A DNA stretch of 64,000 bases from Myxococcus sp. CA023 (GCF_010998615.1 NZ_JAAEAH010000016.1:51305-115304), one strand, 5' to 3'. Shown: positions 26,940-37,369, numbered from the stretch's first letter. The notes: generated from the letters alone by a model not told the origin. Numbers and translations: made by a program.

Positions 26940-27947
26940 ATGGCAGCGAAGTCCGCACGCAAGTCCCCCGCCGCGAAGAAAGCGGCCACGCCGCGCAAGC
27001 CCCGCCGCAAGAAGGCGGCGCCGAAGTCCCGGGGCCTGTCCCCCGCGGAGGTGGCCAGCGACTCGGTGGAGTACCCCACGCAGCTGCTGGAGGCGGTGCG
27101 CGAGGACGGCGGCGAGGTGCTCGGCGTGTACCGCGACCCGCTGGGTGGCCACCCGGTGATGTTCTCCGTGCTGCCCATCGACAAGGTGGAGCCCACGCCC
27201 TACCAGCGCGACGTGTCCGAGCCGCACGTGAAGCGTCTGGCCAGCGCCATGGAGAGGCTGGACCGCTTCCTGGACCCCGTCATCGCCGTGCGCAAGGACG
27301 GCCGGTACTGGACGCCCAACGGCAACCACCGCCTCCACGCCAGCCGGCTCCTGGGCGCCAAGGCCATTGTCGCCCTGGTGCTGCCCGAAGAGGACGTGGC
27401 CTACCAGATTCTGGCCCTCAACACGGAGAAGGCCCACAACCTCAAGGAGCGCTCGCTGGAGGTCATCCGCATGTACCGCGGACTGGTGGGCGCGGAGCGC
27501 AAAGGGCCGGAGACGGCCTTCGCCCACCTCTTCGAGGAGCCCTCCTTCGTCACCCTGGGCGCCGCCTACGAGCAGCGGCCCCGCTTCTCCGCGGGCGCCT
27601 ACCACCCCTTCGTGAAGGTGGTGGAGGACTTCCTCGACACGCCCCTGGAGGACGCCCTGCCCCTGCGCGAGGCCCGGGCCCGACGGCTGCTGGAGCTGGA
27701 CGACGCCGTGGTGGCCGTGGTGGACGCCCTCAAGGAGCGGGGCCTCCAGAGCCCGTACCTCAAGAACTTCGTCGTCGCCCGCATCAACTTCCTGCGCTTC
27801 CGCAAGGATGGCGGGAAGCCGGACTTCGATGCCACCGTGGACCGGATGCTGGCCGGCGCCCAGAAGTTCAACGTCGACAAGGTGCGGCGCGAGGACATTG
27901 GCCGGATGGGCGGCGGGCCGCTGGAGCCGGACGAGGAATCCGCTTGA
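26940..27947 (+). CDS. ParB-N-domain protein with histone-H1-like basic tail
   Basis: A 335-residue protein. The first 33 residues are Lys/Ala/Pro/Arg-rich and look like a histone H1 tail. Residues 75-155 match the ParB/Sulfiredoxin-like N-terminal domain: PYQRDVSEPHVKRLASAME, then TPNGNHRLHASRLLGA (normally GHRRYEA or similar in ParB). The rest is helical, but the ParB helix-turn-helix is not evident. The tail suggests nonspecific DNA binding. It is not the chromosomal ParB, as no parA or parS is nearby. The ATG at 26940 lies 9 nt after GAGGAGG. It ends 32 bp before the NtrC-type regulator and is probably co-transcribed with it. Confidence 0.8.
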   Translation: MAAKSARKSPAAKKAATPRKPRRKKAAPKSRGLSPAEVASDSVEYPTQLLEAVREDGGEVLGVYRDPLGGHPVMFSVLPIDKVEPTPYQRDVSEPHVKRLASAMERLDRFLDPVIAVRKDGRYWTPNGNHRLHASRLLGAKAIVALVLPEEDVAYQILALNTEKAHNLKERSLEVIRMYRGLVGAERKGPETAFAHLFEEPSFVTLGAAYEQRPRFSAGAYHPFVKVVEDFLDTPLEDALPLREARARRLLELDDAVVAVVDALKERGLQSPYLKNFVVARINFLRFRKDGGKPDFDATVDRMLAGAQKFNVDKVRREDIGRMGGGPLEPDEESA

Positions 27948-27979
27948 GGGAACACGATTTGCAGGAGGTTGCGCCCAAC

Positions 27980-29386
<1,407 letters not shown>

Positions 29387-29417
29387 CAGGGCGTCACACG
29401 GCCCCCCGCCTGCTTTT

Positions 29418-29428
29418 GACAATTTGTC
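29418..29428. promoter_or_regulatory. 11-bp palindrome upstream of the gsp operon
   Basis: GACAATTTGTC is a perfect inverted repeat with one central base in an AT-richer patch about 160 bp upstream of gspC. It overlaps a TTGACA (29416-29421) with no good -10 at the right spacing. It could be an operator. The second palindrome ATTCCGGAAT follows at about 29473. Confidence 0.3.
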
Positions 29429-29579
29429 TTGCGGGGTTTCGGAAGGCCCGTCGCGCGTCAGGGGCTCCTGCTATTCCGGAATAATTCCAAGTGGTTGGCC
29501 GTAGGTCCTGTCTTGCCCGCCTGGCCCGCGATGGCACCTGGCTTGCTCAATGAGGGCCCGGCTTTCTCCCGGAAGCGTG

Positions 29580-30494
29580 ATGGAACTCTTCTTTCGAAAA
29601 TACTTTTGGACGGTGAACCTGGTGTTCATCCTGCTCGTCGGATTGCTGGCGGCGAGCACGGTGAACCTGTTCGTCGAGTCCGCCATCTCCCCGGTTCCCA
29701 CCGGGGGGTCGTCCGCCCGCGCGCCTTCACAGCCGCGCCGCAACGAGACGGCGATGGCGATGCTCGACCTGGACCGTCTGTCACGGCTGACGGGCATCAA
29801 GCTTCCCGAACCCGAGCCCGAGGTTCAGGAGCCCGGCGGCGCTTCAGCGGAGGTGGACCCCAACGCCGCGCCCGTGAAGAGCGGCCTGCGGGTCAAGCTG
29901 CTCGGCACGCTGGTGGCGAGCAACCCCGACTGGTCCTTCGCCTCCATCCAGGACATGACGACGCAGCGTTCGCAGACCTTCATGGTGGGCAACTCCCTGC
30001 AGGGTGCCACCGTAGAGAACATCGAGCGCGAGCGCGTCATCATCATCAACGGCGGCCGCCGCGAGTTCATCGACGGCAACCCGGGTGATGGGGCCTTCGT
30101 GCCACCCTCGCCTCCGGTGGCCCAGGCCAACACCGCGCCGCCCAGTGACGGCAGTGGCATCCGCGCCACCAGCGAGAATGAGTACGAGGTTCCGCGCGCG
30201 GAAATCGACAAGACGCTCAACAACCTCAACAACGTCGCCATGCAGGCGCGCATCGTGCCCGCGTTCAAGGACGGTCAGGCGGTGGGCTTCAAGCTCTTCT
30301 CCATCCGTCCGGACTCCATCTACTCCAAGATTGGCGTCCAGAATGGCGACGTCATCCGTCGCATCAACGGATTCGACCTCAACAGCCCGGAAAAAGCGCT
30401 GGAGGTCTATTCGAAGATGAAAGACGCAGCCCGCATCGAGATCGAGATCGAGCGCAACGGTGCGCCGATCCGCAAGTCGTACAACGTCCGTTAA
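29580..30494 (+). CDS. gspC: Type II secretion inner-membrane protein GspC
   Basis: A 304-residue GspC. A short cytoplasmic N-terminus is followed by one transmembrane helix (FWTVNLVFILLVGLLAASTVN). The HR homology region lies at about residues 95-160 (LRVKLLGTLVASNPDWSFASIQD) and binds the secretin N0 domain. The C-terminal PDZ-like domain at about 215-300 (GFKLFSIRPDSIYSKIGVQNGDVIRRING) recruits secretin and substrate. The ATG at 29580 puts the membrane helix in its normal place. First gene of the gsp operon. Confidence 0.95.
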   Translation: MELFFRKYFWTVNLVFILLVGLLAASTVNLFVESAISPVPTGGSSARAPSQPRRNETAMAMLDLDRLSRLTGIKLPEPEPEVQEPGGASAEVDPNAAPVKSGLRVKLLGTLVASNPDWSFASIQDMTTQRSQTFMVGNSLQGATVENIERERVIIINGGRREFIDGNPGDGAFVPPSPPVAQANTAPPSDGSGIRATSENEYEVPRAEIDKTLNNLNNVAMQARIVPAFKDGQAVGFKLFSIRPDSIYSKIGVQNGDVIRRINGFDLNSPEKALEVYSKMKDAARIEIEIERNGAPIRKSYNVR

Positions 30495-30519
30495 TCATCT
30501 CCGCAGCGCCCGCTCCTCC

Positions 30520-33105
30520 ATGAAGACGCTCCCGTCCTGGATGCTCTGCCTGTGCCTCGCGCTCGCCGTTCCCGCGCAGGCCCAGCGCCGCTCACCGCCC
30601 TCTGGTTCCGCCGGAGAGCGGACGATTTCCCCTCAAGGCCCTGGCGCTACCAGCGCTGGTGACGCCAACGCGGGTCCCCGCCGCACGCCGACGTGCGAGG
30701 AGGCCCGCCGCAATGCCCGTTACGGCATCTACTTCGACAAGGTGGAGATCGAGAAGCTGGTCCAGACGGTCGCGGACGCCACCTGCCGCACCTTCATCCT
30801 GCCGGAGAACGTGCGCGGGAAGATCTCCATCATCGGCCCGGAGAATGGCCGGGTGGAGGTCAACGCGGACGCCTTCTACTCCGCCTTCCTCGCCTCGCTC
30901 GACGCCAACGGGCTCGCCGTCTACCAGTACGGCCGGTTCATGAAGATCGTCGACAAGCGCTCGGCGAAGCAGAACCCCATCCCGACCATCGTCGAGGACG
31001 GTGAGCCGTACACCACCAACGAGCAGATGGTGACCAAGCTGTTCCGCGTGCAGAACGTGGAAGTGGAGCCGCTGCGCGGCGTGCTCCAGCAGCTGGTGTC
31101 CAAGGACGGCGACACGATTCCGTATCCGCCCGACACCATCATCATCAACGACGTGGGCTCCAACATCCACCGCCTGGAGCGCATCATCCACCAGCTGGAC
31201 ACGCGCGCCGCCAGCGACGAGATGCGCATCATCCAGGTGCAGTACGCCTCCGCGCAGGACGTGGCCAACACGGTGCAGCGCCTGTTCGAGGCCAAGGGCG
31301 CCCGCCCCGGCCAGCCCGCCGCCGGGCGCGGTGTGCCCCCCGCCTCGGCGCAGGCCACGCCCCAGGCCAGCCAGGGCCAGGAAGGCGCCACCGGCGGTCC
31401 GGTGACGCTGTCGCAGATCATCCCAGACGAGCGCACCAACAAGCTCATCATCGTCGCCAGCCCCGCGGCCTTCGAGCGCATCCAGGACATCGTCGGGCAG
31501 ATTGACATCCCCACCAGCGGCGGCGGACGCATCAACGTCTACTACCTGGAGAACGCCAACGCGGAGGAGCTGGCCAGCACGCTCCAGTCGCTGGCCCAGG
31601 GCACCGGAAACGCGCCCCGCGGCCGCACCCCGGTGCCGGCCCGTCCGCCGGGCGCCCCTGGCGGCCCCACCACGACGCAGGCGGCGGAGCTGTTCAGCGG
31701 CGAGGTGAAGATTTCGGCCGACAAGGGCAGCAACTCGCTGGTCATCGTCGCCAGCTCGGCGGACTACAAGAACATCGTCCAGGTCATCCAGCAGCTCGAC
31801 AAGCCGCGCCGCCAGGTGTTCGTGGAGGCCGTCATCATGGAGGTCAATCTGGACCGCAACGCGCGGCTCGGCATGAACCTCCACAGCGGCTTCAGCCTGA
31901 GCACGGCGAACGGCAGTCAGGTGCCCGGCCTCATCGGCACCAACACCTCCGGCCAGGGCCTGCCGCCGTCCCTGTCGCTCACCAGCCTGGCGTCCTACGG
32001 CGGCTTCCTCGCCGGCATCCAGGGCCCCGTCATCCCCGCGCTGGAGAAGCTGGGCATCCCGGCCTTTGGCGTGGTGCTGCACGCCATGCAGCAGAGCTCG
32101 GATGTGAACGTGCTCTCCACGCCGCACATCCTCACCAGCGACAACGAGGAGGCGGAAATCACGGTGGGCCAGAACGTGCCCTTCCAGTCCGGCTTCAACC
32201 CGACCTCGCTGGGCTCGCTCGGGGGCGCCGGCGGCGTCGCGGGAGGACTGGGCGGCGGCCTGCTGGGCGGCCTGGGTGGCCTGGGTTCGCTCTACGCTCC
32301 CATCACCCGTCAGAACGTGGAGTTGAAGCTGACGGTGAAGCCGCAGATCAACGAGAGCGACTACATCCGCCTGGTCATCAACCAGCAGACGGAGGAGATC
32401 GCCTCCACCGACCCGGTGCTCGGCCCCACCACGTCCCGCCGCAGCGCGAAGACGACGGTCATCGCGCGGGACCAGGAGACGCTGGTGATTGGCGGCATCA
32501 TGCAGGACCGCACGCTGGAGAGCGTGTCCAAGGTGCCGCTGCTCGGTGACATCCCGCTGCTGGGCCACCTGTTCCGCGACACCACGCGCCGCAAGACGAA
32601 GACGAACCTGCTCCTCTTCCTGACGCCCTACATCATCCGGGGGCCTGAGGACTTCCGCGTCATCTTCGAGCGCAAGATGAAGGAGCGGCAGCAGTTCGTG
32701 GAGCAGTTCTACGGCCAGGTGCCCGGCTACGACGTGGCGGTGGACTTCACCCGCAAGCCCGGTCCGCTGTCGCGCATGGGCCAGAAGGTGACGCAGGAGG
32801 AGCAGCGCGCGGAGAACGGCGGTCCGGGCGTGTCCGGCGAGCGCATCATCACCCCGGCCCCTCCCCCGGCCAACAGCCCGGGAGCCGTGCCCTCCACGCA
32901 GCGGCAGGCGCCCGTCTCCCCGGAGGATGAAGGTGGACCGGCGGTGCGGGAAGGCATGCCGCCTCCGGATGGTTCGGAAGAACCAGTGCCCGCGCCCGCC
33001 CCGCAGAACTTCGAGCCCCCCCCGCCCGAGGCCATCCCGGTCCCCGAGGCAGGAGACGCCGAACGCCTGCGCATCCAGCACATCGAGCCGGGGCCGAGGG
33101 AGTAG
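30520..33105 (+). CDS. gspD: Type II secretion outer-membrane secretin GspD
   Basis: An 861-residue secretin that forms the outer-membrane pore. Signal peptide (residues 1-22, AQA cleavage), N0 domain at about 55-135, N1-N3 domains at about 160-450 (with Pro/Gln-rich linkers), then the secretin core with QVFVEAVIMEVNLDRNARLG, VLSTPHILTSDNEEAEITVGQNVP and VPLLGDIPLLGHLFR. A Gly-rich loop (LGGGLLGGLGGLGS) sits within the barrel. The C-terminal 120 residues are Pro/Glu-rich and disordered, which is longer than usual. No pilotin gene (gspS) was seen. A weak start context is typical of this operon. Confidence 0.96.
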   Translation: MKTLPSWMLCLCLALAVPAQAQRRSPPSGSAGERTISPQGPGATSAGDANAGPRRTPTCEEARRNARYGIYFDKVEIEKLVQTVADATCRTFILPENVRGKISIIGPENGRVEVNADAFYSAFLASLDANGLAVYQYGRFMKIVDKRSAKQNPIPTIVEDGEPYTTNEQMVTKLFRVQNVEVEPLRGVLQQLVSKDGDTIPYPPDTIIINDVGSNIHRLERIIHQLDTRAASDEMRIIQVQYASAQDVANTVQRLFEAKGARPGQPAAGRGVPPASAQATPQASQGQEGATGGPVTLSQIIPDERTNKLIIVASPAAFERIQDIVGQIDIPTSGGGRINVYYLENANAEELASTLQSLAQGTGNAPRGRTPVPARPPGAPGGPTTTQAAELFSGEVKISADKGSNSLVIVASSADYKNIVQVIQQLDKPRRQVFVEAVIMEVNLDRNARLGMNLHSGFSLSTANGSQVPGLIGTNTSGQGLPPSLSLTSLASYGGFLAGIQGPVIPALEKLGIPAFGVVLHAMQQSSDVNVLSTPHILTSDNEEAEITVGQNVPFQSGFNPTSLGSLGGAGGVAGGLGGGLLGGLGGLGSLYAPITRQNVELKLTVKPQINESDYIRLVINQQTEEIASTDPVLGPTTSRRSAKTTVIARDQETLVIGGIMQDRTLESVSKVPLLGDIPLLGHLFRDTTRRKTKTNLLLFLTPYIIRGPEDFRVIFERKMKERQQFVEQFYGQVPGYDVAVDFTRKPGPLSRMGQKVTQEEQRAENGGPGVSGERIITPAPPPANSPGAVPSTQRQAPVSPEDEGGPAVREGMPPPDGSEEPVPAPAPQNFEPPPPEAIPVPEAGDAERLRIQHIEPGPRE

Positions 33106-33110
33106 ACGCC

Positions 33111-34928
33111 ATGAACCTGACCGCCGACCCCGCCCTCACCAGCGCCGCCACCGGCAGCACGGTTTCCCCGCGCAACGACGCCACGCAGCTCGTGGCGCAC
33201 GGACAAGCCTACTTGTGTGGCCGCCCGCTGGGGGAGATCCTGCGCGCCATCGTCCCCTCGCTCACCGAGGAGAAGCTCCAGGAGGCGCTCGCCATCCAGG
33301 ACGAGAAGGGGCAGCGCATTGGCGAGGCCCTCGTGGGGATGAAGGCGGTCTCCGAGGAGGACGTGGCCAAGGCCCTGGGGCACCAGCTGGACCTGCCCTA
33401 CCTGGCGCGCATCTTCGCCGAAGAGGTGGACGCGGAGCTCGTCAAGCGCATCCCCATCAACTTCGCCAAGCAGTCGCGCATCCTCCCGCTGTCCCTGGAG
33501 GATGACACGGTGGCGGTGGCGGTGGCCGACCCGCTGGACACCGCGGCGCTGGACCACGTGCGCGTGCTGCTGGGCCAGAGCGTCAGCCAGCGCATCGCGC
33601 TGGGCTCCACCATCACCGACGCCATCAACAGCGTCTACGACCGCTCCGTCAACGAGACGGAACAGCTCGTGGACGAGATGGAAACGCAGGACCTGGATGC
33701 CATCGCCCACGAGCTGGACGAGCCCAAGGACCTGCTGGACGAGGACGACGAGGCGCCCGTCATCCGGCTGGTGAACTCCGTGCTGTTCCGCGCCGCCAAG
33801 GAGCGCGCCAGCGATATCCACATCGAGCCGATGGAGCGCGAGCTGATGGTGCGCTTCCGCGTGGACGGTGTGCTGCAGGAGGTCATCAAGCCGCCCAAGC
33901 GCTACCAGAACGCCATCGTCAGCCGCGTGAAGGTGATGGGGCAGCTCAACATCGCGGAGAAGCGCCTGCCGCAGGACGGCCGCATCCGTATCAAGCTGGC
34001 CGGCCGCGACATCGACATCCGTCTGTCCACCATCCCCACGTCCTACGGCGAGCGCATCGTCATGCGTCTGCTGGACAAGACGGCGACGCTGCTGGACCTG
34101 GCGGAGATCGGCATGAGCCAGAAGACGCTCGAGTCGATGGAAGCGGTCATCAAGCGCTCGCACGGCATCGTCCTGGTGACGGGCCCCACCGGCTCCGGCA
34201 AGACGACGACGCTCTACGGCGCCCTGTCGAAAATCAACACGCCCGACCTCAACATCCTCACCGTCGAGGACCCGGTCGAATACCAGCTCAAGGGCATTGG
34301 CCAGATGGCCATCAGCCCGAAGATTGGCCTGACGTTCGCCCAGGGGCTGCGCTCCTTCCTCCGCCAGGACCCGGACGTCATCATGGTCGGCGAGATTCGC
34401 GACAAGGAGACGGCGGAAATCGCCATCCAGGCGTCGCTGACGGGCCACCTGGTGCTGTCCACGGTGCACACCAACGACGCCGCTGGCGCCGTGACACGTC
34501 TGGTGGACATGGGCGTGGAGCCCTTCCTCGTGGCGTCCTCGCTCACCGGCATCCTGGCCCAGCGGCTGGTGCGCCGCGTGTGCCCAGACTGCCGCGTGCC
34601 CCACGAGCCCACGGACGCGGAGCTGAAGGAACTGGGCCACTCGGTGGCCTCCTTCAAGCAGCGCTACGGCGTGGAACGCATCTTCAAGGCCACGGGTTGT
34701 CCCTCCTGCAACCGCAACGGCTACCGCGGCCGAACCGGCATCTACGAGTTCCTCCCCGTGGATGACGACGTGCGCCAGCTCGTCCTGAAGAACGTGGACG
34801 CATCCACCATCAAGCGGTCCGCCACGTCCAAGGGCATGACGACGCTGCTCGATGACGGCGCGCGGAAGATTGCCCTGGGCGAGACGACCATCGCCGAAGT
34901 GCTCAGCATCACCCAGGAGGACATGTAG
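33111..34928 (+). CDS. gspE: Type II secretion ATPase GspE
   Basis: A 605-residue cytoplasmic AAA+ secretion ATPase that drives pseudopilus assembly. It has the T2SE N-terminal region (LGEILRAIVPSLTEEKL), Asp box and Walker A GPTGSGKTTTLYGAL near residue 358, Walker B DPDVIMVGEIRD, the His box, and the tetracysteine zinc module CPDC/CPSC near residues 490 and 529. Normal length. It begins 5 bp after gspD. Confidence 0.97.
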   Translation: MNLTADPALTSAATGSTVSPRNDATQLVAHGQAYLCGRPLGEILRAIVPSLTEEKLQEALAIQDEKGQRIGEALVGMKAVSEEDVAKALGHQLDLPYLARIFAEEVDAELVKRIPINFAKQSRILPLSLEDDTVAVAVADPLDTAALDHVRVLLGQSVSQRIALGSTITDAINSVYDRSVNETEQLVDEMETQDLDAIAHELDEPKDLLDEDDEAPVIRLVNSVLFRAAKERASDIHIEPMERELMVRFRVDGVLQEVIKPPKRYQNAIVSRVKVMGQLNIAEKRLPQDGRIRIKLAGRDIDIRLSTIPTSYGERIVMRLLDKTATLLDLAEIGMSQKTLESMEAVIKRSHGIVLVTGPTGSGKTTTLYGALSKINTPDLNILTVEDPVEYQLKGIGQMAISPKIGLTFAQGLRSFLRQDPDVIMVGEIRDKETAEIAIQASLTGHLVLSTVHTNDAAGAVTRLVDMGVEPFLVASSLTGILAQRLVRRVCPDCRVPHEPTDAELKELGHSVASFKQRYGVERIFKATGCPSCNRNGYRGRTGIYEFLPVDDDVRQLVLKNVDASTIKRSATSKGMTTLLDDGARKIALGETTIAEVLSITQEDM

Positions 34929-34968
34929 CCGACAGCTCCTCCCTGGGAGGGGCCGGGGTTCCTGAACC

Positions 34969-36225
34969 ATGCCGGTCTTCGAGTACAGAGGTCTCAATTC
35001 CGCGGGCAAGCAGATCAAGGGCCTGCTCGAGGCGGACTCCCCCAAGACGCTGCGGTCCAAGCTGCGCGCCGACGGCATCTTCCTCACGGACGTGCTGGCC
35101 CAGGCCGAAGGCAGCCGGGCCGCCGTGGCCAAGGGCACCAACGCGGCGCTGGTGGCGCGCGACATCGACCTGCGCAAGCTGGGCCGGGGCCGCGTCAACA
35201 CCGACGACGTGGCCATCTTCACCCGGCAGCTGTCCACGCTGCTGGGCGCGGGTGTCACGCTGGTGGAGTCGCTCAGCGCGCTGGTGGACCAGGTTGAAAA
35301 GGAGCGCTTCAAGCGCGCCCTCTCCGACATCAAGCAGCGCGTCAATGAAGGCTCGTCCCTGGCCGAGGCCATGGGTCAGCACCCGAAAATCTTCCCCAGC
35401 ATCTACGTGAACATGGTGCGCGCGGGCGAGGCCTCCGGCGCGCTGGACGCGGTGCTCACGCGCCTGGCGGACTTCACGGAGAACCAGGCCCGGCTGCAGC
35501 AGAAGATTCTCAGCACCATGCTCTACCCCGCCATCATGATGGTGGTGGGCGGCGGCATCCTCGTGGCCCTCATGGTCTTCGTGGTGCCGAAGGTGACGAA
35601 AATCTTCGAGACGATGAAGGCCACGCTGCCCCTGAGCACGCGCTTCCTCATCGCCTCCAGCAACTTCTTCCAGAACTGGTGGTTCATCCTGCTGCCGGCC
35701 ATGGCGCTGGCCGTGGTCCTCTTCATGCGCTGGACGAAGAGCCCCTCGGGCAAGCCCAAGTGGGACCGCTTCATGCTCAAGGCGCCGCTGGTGGGCAACA
35801 TGGTGCGCCTGCTGTCCATCTCCCGCTTCGCCCGCACGCTGTCCACGCTGCTCAAGAGCGGCGTCCCGCTGCTGGCGGCCATGGACATCGTCAAGGCCAT
35901 CATGACCAACACCGTCCTGGCGGAGGTCGTGGAGAAGGCCCGCGACTCCATCCGCGAGGGCGAAAGCATCGCCAACCCGCTGAAGCGCTCCGGGGAGTTC
36001 CCCCCGCTGGTGTACCACATGGTCGCCATCGGAGAGCGCTCCGGCCAGTTGGAGGAGATGCTCACCAGCGTGGCGGACAACTACGAGACGCAGGTGAACG
36101 TGCGCATCAGCGCCCTCACCTCGCTGCTGGAGCCCCTCCTCATCGTGGTGATGGGCGCGGTGATTGCATTCGTCGCGCTTTCCATCCTGATGCCGATTCT
36201 GCAGGTGAACTCGGCCATCCGGTGA
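34969..36225 (+). CDS. gspF: Type II secretion inner-membrane platform protein GspF
   Basis: A 418-residue PilC/GspF platform protein. It has two repeats of the GspF domain (TRQLSTLLGAGVTLVESLSAL at about 80-205; SRFARTLSTLLKSGVPLLAAM at about 285-405) and three membrane segments (about 185-205, 235-255, 390-412). It begins PVFEYRGLNSAGKQIKG, as do its relatives. It connects GspE, GspL and the pseudopilus. Confidence 0.96.
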   Translation: MPVFEYRGLNSAGKQIKGLLEADSPKTLRSKLRADGIFLTDVLAQAEGSRAAVAKGTNAALVARDIDLRKLGRGRVNTDDVAIFTRQLSTLLGAGVTLVESLSALVDQVEKERFKRALSDIKQRVNEGSSLAEAMGQHPKIFPSIYVNMVRAGEASGALDAVLTRLADFTENQARLQQKILSTMLYPAIMMVVGGGILVALMVFVVPKVTKIFETMKATLPLSTRFLIASSNFFQNWWFILLPAMALAVVLFMRWTKSPSGKPKWDRFMLKAPLVGNMVRLLSISRFARTLSTLLKSGVPLLAAMDIVKAIMTNTVLAEVVEKARDSIREGESIANPLKRSGEFPPLVYHMVAIGERSGQLEEMLTSVADNYETQVNVRISALTSLLEPLLIVVMGAVIAFVALSILMPILQVNSAIR

Positions 36226-36236
36226 GGTGTGGCGGA

Positions 36237-36392
36237 ATGATGAACGACATGGCGGACCGTTGGATTCAACGCGTCACCCTGGCGGCAATGGTCGCCATGG
36301 CGGCGGCGCTGCTGACCGTGGGGGCCCGGTTGTACGGTCCCCAGCAGCCACGCCCGCCCGCCGGGGCGGCGGACAGCGTCCGGACGCCCTGA
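36237..36392 (+). CDS. Small membrane protein between gspF and gspG
   Basis: A 51-residue open frame, MMNDMADRWIQRVTLAAMVA and onward. It has one transmembrane helix (VTLAAMVAMAAALLTVGARL) and a Pro-rich tail. GGTGAGG lies about 10 nt upstream. The operon spacing leaves room for it: 11 bp after gspF and 61 bp before gspG. It could be an uncharacterised subunit or a spurious frame. No homologue is recognised. Confidence 0.45.
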   Translation: MMNDMADRWIQRVTLAAMVAMAAALLTVGARLYGPQQPRPPAGAADSVRTP

Positions 36393-36453
36393 CAAGAAGA
36401 CACGACGACACAAGGGTGGCCTGCCAGAAAGTCACCCGGGATGGAGAGCACAC

Positions 36454-36879
36454 ATGCGCCAGAGCCAGAAGCAGCAGAGGAAGCAGCGCCGCAACCGCGG
36501 CATGACGCTCATCGAAATCATGGTGGTCATCACCATCCTCGGTCTCATCGCCGCGGCGGTGGGTGTGGCCGTCATCCCGCAGTTGGAGGCCGCGCGCAGG
36601 GATCGCGCCGCGCTGGACATCAAGAACATCCAGGGCGCGATGAAGCTCTACTACACGAAGAAGGGGAAGTACCCGGACACGGCCTCCGGCCTGCAAGCAC
36701 TGGTGGAGGCGCAGGCGCTCGAGCAGATGCCCAAGGACCCCTGGAACAACGACTACGTCTACATCAACGAGGGCGGAAAGCCGGTCATCATCTCCTACGG
36801 CGCGGACGGCGCCTCCGGCGGCGAGGGCAACGACGCGGATATCTCCTCCGCGGACGCGGCGGCCTCCGCCAAGAAGTAA
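36454..36879 (+). CDS. gspG: Major pseudopilin GspG
   Basis: A 141-residue major pseudopilin. The prepilin signal RNRG|MTLIEIMVVI has the conserved Gly and Glu+5 of the mature protein. The globular domain carries the GspG markers GLQALV, MPKDPWNNDYVY and SYGADGASGGEGNDADISS, the latter binding calcium in known structures. A separate prepilin peptidase (GspO/PilD) must cut it, and none is encoded in the window. Confidence 0.97.
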   Translation: MRQSQKQQRKQRRNRGMTLIEIMVVITILGLIAAAVGVAVIPQLEAARRDRAALDIKNIQGAMKLYYTKKGKYPDTASGLQALVEAQALEQMPKDPWNNDYVYINEGGKPVIISYGADGASGGEGNDADISSADAAASAKK

Positions 36880-36919
36880 CGAACAAGTCGCACGCGACAC
36901 ACGTTGACAGGGCTTGGGC

Positions 36920-37369
36920 ATGAAAGAGCACGACGCCATTCCATCCCCGACGCCCTCGCACGAGGGGCCGGACCGCCGCCGGAGACTGGGGCGGTTCCTC
37001 CTCGCGTTCGTCTTCGTGGCCGCCACGGGGCTTGCCTTCACGTTGGTCTACGTGACGGAGGACCGGACGCTGGACGGCAACCAGCGCCGGGCGCGCACGG
37101 ACATCCGCCAGTTGGAGGGCATGTTCAAGTCCCACCACCGGCTGATGGGCCGCTTCCCCTCCCAGGCCGAAGGCTTCACGCCGCTCATCCAGGCCCGACT
37201 CCTGGACCGCGTGCCGCAGGACCCCTGGGGCCATCCGTACGTGTACTGGATGGACGGCTCCACGGGCGCCGTCGTCTCCTATGGCGCGGACGGCAAGCCG
37301 GGCGGCACGGGGCCTGACGCGGACCTGAGCAGTGGCGGTGTGCTGGCCGCCGGTTGGGCGGAGCCATGA
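36920..37369 (+). CDS. GspG-like protein with a non-cleaved membrane anchor
   Basis: A 149-residue paralogue of GspG. The C-terminal domain keeps the GspG pattern RTDIRQLEGMFKSHHRLMGR, RVPQDPWGHPYVYW and SYGADGKPGGTGPDADLSS. The N-terminus is different: a 30-residue Pro/Arg-rich cytoplasmic segment and a plain transmembrane helix (FLLAFVFVAATGLAFTLVYV), without the Gly|(F/M)TLIE prepilin peptidase site. It is therefore predicted to stay in the membrane rather than polymerise. Its stop overlaps gspH (ATGA). Role unknown; it could cap or template pseudopilus assembly. Confidence 0.82.
   Translation: MKEHDAIPSPTPSHEGPDRRRRLGRFLLAFVFVAATGLAFTLVYVTEDRTLDGNQRRARTDIRQLEGMFKSHHRLMGRFPSQAEGFTPLIQARLLDRVPQDPWGHPYVYWMDGSTGAVVSYGADGKPGGTGPDADLSSGGVLAAGWAEP

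Noticed and set aside
26940..27947. Chromosomal ParB with an origin nearby
   Set aside because: No parA, parS-type sites, dnaA or gidA genes are seen, and the helix-turn-helix of true ParB is not evident.
29401..29440. Sigma-54 promoter before gspC
   Set aside because: The best alignment lacks the GG of the -24 element at proper spacing to TTGC.
32727..35372. Long minus-strand frames over gspD-gspF
   Set aside because: Well-known gsp genes occupy the plus strand; the minus frames lack domains.
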